This document shows, in pieces, positions 1 through 5,310 of a stretch of DNA of 5,310 nucleotides (positions within the stretch are counted from its first letter, which is position 1; every line of letters starts with the position of its first letter). Both the position numbers and the translations under genes were made by a program. The DNA is taken from assembly GCA_023251285.1 (NCBI GenBank), contig JAHEZB010000211.1, positions 1 to 5,310 of the forward strand. Direction: 5' to 3'. The notes beneath the pieces are model-generated. The model saw nothing but the letters and a program-made list of their open reading frames with translations. It was not told where the DNA came from and searched no databases. The stretch is from Chitinophagaceae bacterium (lineage in GTDB: Bacteria > Bacteroidota > Bacteroidia > Chitinophagales > Chitinophagaceae).

Positions 1-435
1 TTTTTTGAATGGAGACACGTTTTCCCATTAAACAAAAGAACAGGACTTCCATTAAAGACCGCCAATAAATATCCGTACTATATTACTTTAAAGGACAAAG
101 GATATTTCTACATGGCGGGGATCTGGCAACCATGGACCGATAAGCTTACCGGGGAATATGTAGAGACATTTGCGGTGGTAAAAACGCAGGCAAATCCTTT
201 GATGCTACAGGTGCACAACAGCAAAAAAAGAATGCCCGTTATTTTGAATGATGACCTGGCATATGAGTGGTTGTTTGCAGATCTGGATGAAAAAAGAATT
301 TTGGAAATTGCAGCTTATCAATATCCGGCTTCTGAAATGAAAGCATGTACGATTGCGAAAGATTTCAGGGAAGCTTTGGAACCGGCAAAAGAATTTGAAT
401 ATGAAGATTTGCCGGCGCTGGAATTGAATTTTTAA
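1..435 (+). CDS. SOS response-associated peptidase (SRAP/YedK family), C-terminal part
   Basis: SRAP proteins (YedK, human HMCES) bind abasic sites in single-stranded DNA and cross-link to them through an N-terminal Cys2. They act in the cytoplasm on stalled or damaged forks. The frame is open from base 1 and gives 144 residues, so the N-terminal portion with Cys2 lies outside the window. The visible part starts with FFEW, whose Glu (visible residue 3) corresponds to the conserved active-site glutamate of the family. Then come MAGIWQPW (about 38-45), TFAVVKTQANPLM (about 56-68) and VHNSKKRMPVIL (about 71-82). The His in the last motif is the expected catalytic histidine. An ATG at 112 is internal, because family homology continues upstream of it. 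No terminator with a T-run was found after the stop. The gene converges on a histidine kinase and lies about 1.7 kb from polymerase remnants that share its DNA-damage theme. Family assignment is secure; the exact role is inferred from the family. Confidence 0.93.
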   Translation, partial: FFEWRHVFPLNKRTGLPLKTANKYPYYITLKDKGYFYMAGIWQPWTDKLTGEYVETFAVVKTQANPLMLQVHNSKKRMPVILNDDLAYEWLFADLDEKRILEIAAYQYPASEMKACTIAKDFREALEPAKEFEYEDLPALELNF

Positions 436-521
436 TCAGGAGAGAATTAATAAGAAGCAAAGCTTAAAGCAATTGAAAACGTCCAAGGCTTTTATATAAA
501 ATATGCACTTTTCTAATGAAG

Positions 522-544
522 TTCAGACAGAAAAACTGTCTGAA
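522..544. repeat. Perfect 9-bp inverted repeat over the kinase stop codon
   Basis: TTCAGACAG (522-530) and CTGTCTGAA (536-544) are perfect inverted copies around an AAAAA spacer. The left arm contains the kinase stop codon (523-525, minus strand) and the right arm encodes its last residues. The repeat lies between two convergent genes, so a hairpin that ends or stabilises transcripts is a reasonable guess. Neither strand has a T-run directly after the stem, so it is not a classical Rho-independent terminator. The symmetry is seen directly; the function is inferred. Confidence 0.6.
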
Positions 545-2025
545 ACAGGCAATGAAAAATAAAAGGTACTTCCCTTTCCTTGCTCACTTTTAAGCCACAT
601 TTTCCCTCCATGTTCAGTGATGATCTGATTGCAAATGAATAAGCCAATTCCGAAGCCAGTAAAACGATGGCTTACATCATCTACCCTAAAAAAGCGGTGA
701 AAAATTTTTTGAACACTTTCGTCAGCTATGCCAATACCGAAGTCAGTAAATGAACAAATTAATTCGTTTTGTTTTTTTATGGAACGGACTATGATCTTAT
801 TTTCCCCTGGCGAATATTTCGCTGCATTACTGATCAGATTGGCGATCACCTGCTCTAATCTTACCGCATCCAGTGTTATCTCTGCTTCATCATTTCGTTC
901 TATTAATATCTGGTGTGGAGTAATTTGCTGAATAGCATTGAGGGTTTCAGCTAAGAAAGGCTTAAAATTAATCTTGCTTTTCAATAAGTTTAATTTTCCC
1001 AGATTGATCTGTGAGACATGCAGTAATTGATTGATCAGGAAAACGAGTTTATCAATCATTTGGTCCATTTTAGACAAATTGGCTTTAATTGACTGCTGTT
1101 GATCATTACACATAGCCAGCGTTAACTGTGTATACGCCTTGATGGTGGTAATTGGTGTTTTCAATTCATGGCTGACAGTAGAAATAAACTGATCATTTTT
1201 TTCCTGCAGCAGTTGAGATCGTAACAATTCTGCTTCCTTTTTGATAAGTGCTTCTTCTGTCTCTTTGCGTTGCGAAATGTCGGAAAGAAAAGCAATAAAA
1301 AGCCATCCTTCATCCAGCTTTACATTAGATATGCTGAGGTTTATAAAGAATTCTTTTCCACTTTTATGAAGTGCAGTAATTTCTAAAGTTTTATTAAGAA
1401 TAGGTCCTTCGCAGGTTTTTAAAAAGTGCTGCATACCTCTTAGTTGAGCTTCACGGTATTGAGGAGGAATGATTGTTTCTGTAAGTGTTTTCCCTTTTAT
1501 CTCCTGGAACGAAAAACCAAAAATGGCTTCTGCTTTCGGATTCCATTCAAGAATCTCCTGCGCCTCATTAATGATAATAACTGCATCTGGGCCGCCCGTT
1601 AAAAAAGCTTTCAGACGTTTTTCACTTTCTCTGACAATTTTTTCCGCTCTTTGATTTTCACTTAAGTTTTTAAACACGCAGCGGGTATATTGGGGCACTC
1701 CATCGATATAGGAGCAACCAATATTTATTTCCCCAATCACTATTTCATTGGTGCTTGTTAAATAGGCAAGATCAAACGACTTGTTTTTTTTATTGTTAAT
1801 AGCACCTTGACGGTTCTTGCGGTATTTTTCTCTGTAATCGGGATGAATAAACTGGTAAATATTTTTTCCTACAACATCTTTAAATTCATACTTTAAAGTA
1901 TGCAACCATGCACGGTTTACTATTAGGATTTCGGCATCAATCTGCAAAATTTGAATTAAATCATTCGAGTTTTCAAAAAGATCCCTAAAATGGTTATCAA
2001 AATTTATTGGCTGCATAAATTGCAT
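523..2025 (-). CDS. PAS-PAS sensor histidine kinase, soluble
   Basis: This is a two-component sensor kinase that autophosphorylates on histidine and passes the phosphate to a response regulator. From the ATG at 2025 it has 500 residues: PAS 1 (about 13-125), PAS 2 (about 137-252, ending in the PAC-like DISQRKE), a charged helical linker, HisKA (about 277-342) and HATPase_c (about 382-495). The H-box is FISTVSHELKTPI with phospho-acceptor His286. The N-box is NLISNAAKYSP, G1 is DFGIGI, the F-box is IFHRFFRVD and G2 is GFGIGL, so the catalytic core looks intact. The frame stays open to a TTG at 2079, which would add 18 hydrophobic residues. I reject that start because PAS homology begins after the ATGs at 2025 and 2016 and TTG is a poor start. 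Without the extension there is no membrane segment, so the sensor is probably cytoplasmic. The PAS ligand cannot be read, and no receiver or regulator gene lies in the window. The start could equally be 2016. Confidence 0.92.
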   Translation of the reverse strand: MQFMQPINFDNHFRDLFENSNDLIQILQIDAEILIVNRAWLHTLKYEFKDVVGKNIYQFIHPDYREKYRKNRQGAINNKKNKSFDLAYLTSTNEIVIGEINIGCSYIDGVPQYTRCVFKNLSENQRAEKIVRESEKRLKAFLTGGPDAVIIINEAQEILEWNPKAEAIFGFSFQEIKGKTLTETIIPPQYREAQLRGMQHFLKTCEGPILNKTLEITALHKSGKEFFINLSISNVKLDEGWLFIAFLSDISQRKETEEALIKKEAELLRSQLLQEKNDQFISTVSHELKTPITTIKAYTQLTLAMCNDQQQSIKANLSKMDQMIDKLVFLINQLLHVSQINLGKLNLLKSKINFKPFLAETLNAIQQITPHQILIERNDEAEITLDAVRLEQVIANLISNAAKYSPGENKIIVRSIKKQNELICSFTDFGIGIADESVQKIFHRFFRVDDVSHRFTGFGIGLFICNQIITEHGGKMWLKSEQGKGSTFYFSLPVSDSFSV

Positions 2026-2135
2026 TAAAAAGGGTATAAAAATAGAAAATAAAGAAGTAGTAAAACAAAAATTCAACAATTGTTTACCCGGGAAAATTCA
2101 ACTGCAGTCGGTCCGCAGGTATCCTCCTGCATTAA

Positions 2136-2567
2136 TCAAATACTTTTCGCCGTATTGTTTTTTGATGCTGTCAATGCCCGGTAAAGTTTTATCATTTCCT
2201 GGGTGTCGCTAAATAAATTGATCTGGTAAGTGCCGGCAATCAGGTCGGCAAAGCGGACACCAACAAGGCGGATCAGTTGACGACGCAAATAAAGTCTGTC
2301 AAAGAGTTCTTTTACTTTTTGTATCAATACCTGGTCTGATGCGGTATAATCGATAGAAGATTGTTTTTGTTCTGTTTGAAAATCGCTGTACCTGATCTTT
2401 ACAGAAACACAACCTGTAAGTTTATTTTTGGAGCGCAGGTCGAAAGCAATTTTTTCTGTCATTCGTACAACTTCTTTTTTAATAAAAGAAATGTCAATCG
2501 TGTCTGAATCAAAAGTTTCTTCGGTACTTACCGATTGCTGTTCACGAAAGGGAATCACCGGACTTTT
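2136..2567 (-). pseudogene. dinB: DNA polymerase IV (Y-family) remnant, little-finger domain only
   Basis: Y-family polymerase IV copies past DNA lesions, usually under SOS control. Only about 143 C-terminal residues remain. They begin at SPVIPFREQQSVSTEETF and continue through LTGCVSVKIRYSDF and LRRQLIRLVGVRFADL to YQINLFSDTQEM and a normal-looking stop. These are the little-finger (DNA-grip) domain motifs of Bacteroidota DinB proteins. The palm, fingers and thumb domains, and with them every catalytic carboxylate, are missing; an intact family member has roughly 350-400 residues. The frame has no start of its own. A GTG at 2558 encodes the Val of SPVIP, and the frame continues upstream into DnaE-like sequence, showing a fusion joint at about 2567. 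The surviving domain is uninterrupted, which suggests a fairly recent deletion or only slow decay. It cannot work as a polymerase. Whether the piece is translated is unknown. Confidence 0.88.
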
Positions 2568-2976
2568 GATCTCTTCTTCGATAAGGCCGAAAACCTTGCC
2601 CAGTTCATGAATGACTGCATCATGTTAAAAGTAGAAAAGGAGCCGCAGAGTGCCACATGATCTTTACCAAAACGCTTGAATACATAATCCATCACTTCGT
2701 CGCGATCACGGTGGCTGAAATCAATATCGAAGTCGGCGGCGATGTGCGTTCCGGATTTAAGAACCGTTCGAAATGAAGATTCAATTCTATAGGATCCACA
2801 TCCGTGATACCAAGGCAATAGGCATCGATTGAATTGGCGCCGCTGTCTCTCCCTACATGATAAAAGCCCCGCGTTTGTGCATAATGAACGATATCGTTAT
2901 TGATCAAAAAATAAGCATTAAAACCAAGGTCATTGATAATTTTCAATTCCTTTTCAAGCCGCTGCCTAAAAGACAA
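2568..2976 (-). pseudogene. dnaE: DNA polymerase III alpha subunit-like remnant with two frameshifts
   Basis: This is an internal fragment of a C-family replicative/error-prone polymerase. Three frames must be joined. Frame one (2976 to about 2735) reads RQRLEKELKIINDLGFNAYF, then RDSGANS, ITDVDPIELN and FLNPERTSPP. Frame two (about 2734 to 2624) reads DFDIDFSHRDRDEV, YVFKRFGKDHVAL and STFN. Frame three (about 2621 to 2568) reads DAVIHELGKVFGLIEEEI. Each switch needs one missing base: near 2732-2736 within the PP-D codons, and near 2622-2623. Restoring both gives 137 continuous codons in normal family order. DFDIDF carries the catalytic aspartates of the family. The usual GRGSGAN motif reads GRDSGAN, a sign of relaxed selection. 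The PHP domain before this segment and the rest of the palm, fingers and tail after it are gone, out of a protein of roughly 1000 residues. A TTG at 2976 is the only upstream start and is preceded by a stop. The fragment is clearly dead. Confidence 0.88.
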
Positions 2977-3321
2977 ATTTTATAAAGATATGCTATGGCA
3001 ATTCTTCGGGGGTGAATTTTTAGCGTGCATAATTCCGTCCAAATCTCTCCGTACCTGAACAGTCCAATTTTCTCAAACATTTTCTTATTTTTTTATGGTA
3101 TTTTCACTCTTTTTTTTCAGTAAAGTCGGGCAGTTTCACCTGAGACATGGCAAACCGCAATTACCTGCCTGCACATCCACGGCAGAATTCCTGCTACATC
3201 CATTGATTCATGGGAGATGAAACGTTTCAAAACCATGAAGATTTTTTGTTAAAAGTGATTTTAGAGTGAAAGAAAGAAAGCATTTCCACATTTCCTGCTG
3301 CTGTCAAAACTCATAGCTGGT
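2977..3321. other. Gene-poor interval with no recognised gene
   Basis: This 345-bp interval separates the polymerase remnant from the AraC gene. All frames are heavily interrupted. The longest small minus-strand frames are 39 codons (3236 to 3117) and 45 codons (3080 to 2943, running into the dnaE remnant in another frame). I recognise neither. No DnaE PHP-domain sequence is readable upstream of 2976, so the deletion edge or an insertion joint probably lies close to that point. The interval contains homopolymer runs (3087-3094 and 3110-3117 are T-rich) and the nested palindrome at 3207-3239. It probably holds degraded intergenic or mobile-element DNA, but the origin cannot be read from sequence alone. 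Confidence 0.6.
3207..3239 (+). terminator. Nested palindrome followed by a T-run, possible terminator
   Basis: Outer arms TTCATGG (3207-3213) and CCATGAA (3233-3239) are perfect inverted copies. They enclose a perfect 12-bp palindrome, TGAAACGTTTCA (3218-3229), with unpaired spacers of 4 and 3 bases. On the plus strand the structure is followed at once by GATTTTTTGTT, which resembles the U-tract of a Rho-independent terminator, although the stem is AT-rich. No plus-strand gene that it would end is visible, so it may be a relic or may block antisense transcription into the AraC gene. An operator for a dimeric protein is an alternative reading of the inner palindrome. Confidence 0.4.
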
Positions 3322-4191
3322 CTATTTTCTTTCATTCGCAAATTGTGCAAGAATATGGCTGGGCGTCTTTTTCTTAACCTTCATAAATTGCTTATTGAAA
3401 TTTGAGATATTCTCAAAGCCGCTTTCATAAGCAGCTTCAGAAATATTATACGTTTCTGTATATAATAATTTACAGGCATATCCAATGCGAATCTCATTAA
3501 CGTATTGAACGAAAGATTTTTTAGCTCTCTTTGTAAAGAACCTGCAGAATGATGTTTTTGTCATGTGAACTTCGGAAGCAAGCTGATCTATTGAAATCTG
3601 TTCTTTAAAATTTGCCATTATGTATTTATAAATTTTGTTCATTTTTTCATCTTGTCCTTCATCGATTGAATCAATAAAGCTTTGGCTTGATAAATACTCC
3701 TGTTTGTTAGAGGTAGCAATTGTTTCCAATATGGAAAAAAGAATATTAATTCTTTCGATTCCTTTTGCTTCGAAAATATTGCTCATTTTCTCTTTTACCT
3801 TTTTCTGAGCAGAAGGATCATTGCATTTAATTCCTCTTTTAGACTGTTCAAGAATTTCATAAATGATTTTTGCTTCAGGAATTCTATAAAAATCGTTCCC
3901 GGGAAAATTACTTCTGAAATGCACAGACATACTTTTTGAGTGATAGTCAGGGTTAGACTTTATAGAACTCCTGTATTCATGAGGGAGATTTGGCCCTAAA
4001 AGGATCAAATCATTTTTTTCATAAGTAGTTACATGGTCACCGGCAAATAAAACGCCTTTACCTTCTTCGATAGTAGTTAATTCACATTCCGGATGATAAT
4101 GCCAGGGATTATGAAGATAAGGTGCAACATTAACCCATGCTTTAAAGGATTCCGTTGTTGTTTCAACATGTCTCATTAAAATAGGCTTCAT
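3322..4191 (-). CDS. AraC-family transcriptional regulator with N-terminal cupin domain
   Basis: This is a cytoplasmic DNA-binding regulator of 289 residues, the usual length for the type. The N-terminal part (about 20-100) is a cupin-like ligand-binding domain. It contains WHYHPECELTTIEEGKG (30-46), a pattern common in Bacteroidota sugar-responsive AraC proteins, and LILLGPNLPHEYRS (62-75). The C-terminal HTH_18 domain (about 183-285) has two helix-turn-helix units: ISIDQLASEVHMTKTSFCRFF (first), then NISEAAYESGFENISNFNKQF and a KKKTPSHI tail (second), which match the AraC signature. The ATG at 4191 gives the full cupin and has no obvious Shine-Dalgarno site, as is normal in this phylum. The gene is divergent from a SusC-like receptor with 162 bp between starts, so the receptor is the most likely target; autoregulation is also possible. 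The inducer is unknown; a carbohydrate or its derivative is inferred from the neighbour. Confidence 0.94.
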   Translation of the reverse strand: MKPILMRHVETTTESFKAWVNVAPYLHNPWHYHPECELTTIEEGKGVLFAGDHVTTYEKNDLILLGPNLPHEYRSSIKSNPDYHSKSMSVHFRSNFPGNDFYRIPEAKIIYEILEQSKRGIKCNDPSAQKKVKEKMSNIFEAKGIERINILFSILETIATSNKQEYLSSQSFIDSIDEGQDEKMNKIYKYIMANFKEQISIDQLASEVHMTKTSFCRFFTKRAKKSFVQYVNEIRIGYACKLLYTETYNISEAAYESGFENISNFNKQFMKVKKKTPSHILAQFANERK

Positions 4192-4238
4192 CTATTTTGT
4201 TTTATTTTTTTATAAATACGTTCTTTAAGGGTAATATA

Positions 4239-4272
4239 GCATTATATTTTGTCTCTTTTGCATTATTCTTTG
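4239..4272 (+). promoter_or_regulatory. Direct repeat with 21-bp period, candidate AraC-type operator
   Basis: GCATTATATTTTG (4239-4251) and GCATTATTCTTTG (4260-4272) match at 11 of 13 positions, and their starts lie exactly 21 bp apart, two turns of the helix. AraC-family dimers typically bind two direct half-sites at about this period. The second copy ends 14 bp before the candidate -7 element, so it would cover the -33 region, as expected for an activator that contacts sigma. That the divergent regulator binds here is inference. Confidence 0.5.
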
Positions 4273-4286
4273 AAAATGTAAGAGTA

Positions 4287-4294
4287 TAGTTTTG
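4287..4294 (+). promoter_or_regulatory. Candidate Bacteroidota -7 element for the susC-like gene
   Basis: TAGTTTTG matches the Bacteroidota primary-sigma -7 consensus TAnnTTTG. Transcription would begin near 4300, leaving a leader of roughly 50 bases before the ATG at 4354. TTTG sequences at 4257-4260 and 4269-4272 are 26 and 14 bases upstream; neither has the usual spacing of about 19-21 bases for a -33 element. A poor -33 box would fit a promoter that depends on an activator. Confidence 0.4.
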
Positions 4295-4353
4295 GGATTC
4301 AATTAACAATACCTGCAAGTTTTATTTTTCAAAATTAACTAAAACAAATTATT

Positions 4354-5310
4354 ATGAAAAGGAAACTCTATCAAATCTTCACCTTATCCAATAGAATTTT
4401 GCGAATCAAAGTGGCACTAATTATAACCTTGATTTTAATTCAACTAGTTTCTGCCAAACTGTACGCTCAAACGGATATAATTAAAGGAGTTGTATCAGAT
4501 GCCAATGGTCCTTTGGCGAATGTATCAGTCATTGTACAAGGTACTTCAAAAGGAGTAAATACTGATAATAACGGCAAGTATATTATTCAAGCATTAGAAA
4601 ACTCCACATTGGTTTTTAGTTCAGTTGGATTTCAGACTCAGAATATTAAAGTAAATAATCGCCACGAAATTAATGTGCTTCTAATTTTGGAATCAAAATC
4701 TCTGGGAGAAGTTGTGGTTGTGGGTTATGGCACTGCAAAAAAAGCCACTATAACAGGGTCTATCAGTACAGTATCAGGCGAGAAATTGCAAATGGCGCCA
4801 TCAATTAATTTTTCCAATACCCTTGTAGGACGATTGCCGGGTTTAGTAGCAACCACCCGGTCCGGAGAACCTGGAAATGATGATGCGAGTTTTAGAATAA
4901 GAGGTTCCAATACTTTAGGTAATAATACTCCTTTGGTTGTTATTGACGGTATCGCAAACAGAAGTATGCAACGCCTTGATCCTGCCGACGTTGAAAATGT
5001 TACTATTTTAAAAGATGCTTCAGCAGCTATTTATGGTGCAGAGGCGGCTAATGGAGTTATATTGGTAACTACAAAACGTGGAAAATTGGGGAAGCCAGCA
5101 GTTAGTGTCAACTTGAACCATGCAATTACTCAACCCACAGTACTCCCTAAAATGGCAGATGCTGCTACTTATGCTCAAATGTTAAATGAAATGAGTTTAT
5201 ATAGTGGTGGAACAGCCGCGTATTCACCTGAAGAAGTTCAGAAGTTTAAAGATGGTTCTGATCCGTATAAGTATCCAAACACCAATTGGGTCTCCACAGT
5301 ATTTAAACCA
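4354..5310 (+). CDS. SusC/RagA-family TonB-linked outer-membrane receptor, N-terminal part
   Basis: SusC-like proteins are TonB-dependent outer-membrane channels that, with a SusD-like lipoprotein lid, import oligosaccharides or other nutrients. The window holds 319 codons, open to the edge, of a protein usually near 1000 residues. Order: a basic, hydrophobic signal peptide (about 1-39, probable cleavage near KLYAQ), a carboxypeptidase-D-like beta-sandwich (about 42-112, with IIKGVVSD and VFSSVGFQT), the linker SLGEVVVVGYGTAKKATITG (117-136), then the plug. The plug shows SFRIRGSN (179-186), PLVVIDGI (193-200), ILKDASAAIYGAEAANGVIL (208-227 region) and VTTKRG. There is no N-terminal STN domain, so signalling to a FecR-type anti-sigma factor is not expected; control probably comes from the divergent AraC protein. 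The ATG at 4354 is preceded by an AT-rich leader without a Shine-Dalgarno site. A susD partner would be expected beyond the right edge. Substrate is not readable. Confidence 0.95.
   Translation, partial: MKRKLYQIFTLSNRILRIKVALIITLILIQLVSAKLYAQTDIIKGVVSDANGPLANVSVIVQGTSKGVNTDNNGKYIIQALENSTLVFSSVGFQTQNIKVNNRHEINVLLILESKSLGEVVVVGYGTAKKATITGSISTVSGEKLQMAPSINFSNTLVGRLPGLVATTRSGEPGNDDASFRIRGSNTLGNNTPLVVIDGIANRSMQRLDPADVENVTILKDASAAIYGAEAANGVILVTTKRGKLGKPAVSVNLNHAITQPTVLPKMADAATYAQMLNEMSLYSGGTAAYSPEEVQKFKDGSDPYKYPNTNWVSTVFKP

Larger units (their letters stand above)
4192..4353. promoter_or_regulatory. Divergent promoter region between araC-type regulator and susC-like gene
   Basis: This 162-bp spacer is very AT-rich and must carry the promoters of both divergent genes. 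It contains a 21-bp-period direct repeat and a candidate Bacteroidota -7 element for the receptor gene, listed separately. On the minus strand, TAATTTTG (4337 to 4330) also fits TAnnTTTG. It would give the regulator a leader of about 130 bases and has no well-placed -33 partner, so it is weak. No ribosome-binding site of the AGGAGG type precedes either start. Confidence 0.7.

Noticed and set aside
490..501. Palindrome TTTTATATAAAA
   Set aside because: A simple AT palindrome in AT-rich DNA with no loop; too likely by chance to call a terminator.
503..562. 19-codon plus-strand frame starting with ATG after the SRAP gene
   Set aside because: It is very short, overlaps the kinase 3' end in antisense, and its only notable sequence is the inverted repeat at 522-544.
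728..931. 67-codon plus-strand frame
   Set aside because: It lies opposite the ATPase domain of the histidine kinase and resembles no family I recognise.
1469..1654. 61-codon plus-strand frame
   Set aside because: It is antisense to the second PAS domain of the kinase and has no recognisable motif.
2115..2130. GCAGG/CCTGC inverted repeat downstream of the dinB remnant
   Set aside because: The stem is only 5 bp and has no T-run, so there is not enough support for a terminator.
2428..2610. 60-codon plus-strand frame
   Set aside because: It is antisense to the dinB remnant, whose reading frame has clear homology.
2943..3080. 45-codon minus-strand frame overlapping the dnaE remnant
   Set aside because: It runs in a different frame from the DnaE homology and matches no family I recognise; probably chance.
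4725..4910. 61-codon minus-strand frame
   Set aside because: It lies entirely opposite the plug domain of the SusC-like gene, which has clear family motifs, so it is a shadow frame.

Overview
The window looks like chromosomal DNA of a Bacteroidota bacterium, most likely from the Sphingobacteriales/Chitinophagales side. The grounds are a SusC/RagA-type TonB receptor, a Bacteroidota-style AraC regulator, AT-rich leaders without clear Shine-Dalgarno sites, and a TAnnTTTG-type -7 element. The phylum call is firm; any finer placement is inference.

Layout. Positions 1-435 (+) hold the C-terminal part of an SOS response-associated peptidase (SRAP/YedK/HMCES family), cut by the window edge. It converges on a soluble hybrid of two PAS domains and a histidine kinase (523-2025, -); a perfect 9-bp inverted repeat covers the kinase stop codon. 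Upstream of the kinase on the same strand is a wrecked translesion-synthesis locus (2136-2976, -). Here a short internal piece of a DNA polymerase III alpha subunit (dnaE-like), broken by two single-base deletions, runs directly and in frame into the little-finger domain of a Y-family polymerase (dinB). No intact polymerase remains. About 345 bp without a recognisable gene follow (2977-3321), containing a nested palindrome with a T-run. The right third is a divergent pair: an AraC-family regulator (3322-4191, -) and the first 319 codons of a SusC-like outer-membrane receptor (4354 to the window end, +).

How the parts may work together. SRAP, dinB and dnaE all belong to DNA-damage tolerance, so the left half is probably the remains of one SOS island in which the polymerases decayed and SRAP survived. 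The right half looks like a nutrient-uptake locus. The AraC protein probably controls the receptor through the 162-bp divergent spacer, which carries a 13-bp direct repeat (11 of 13 matches) with a 21-bp period just upstream of a candidate -7 element. That is the usual geometry of AraC-family operators. No CRISPR array, tRNA, rRNA or complete insertion sequence was seen.
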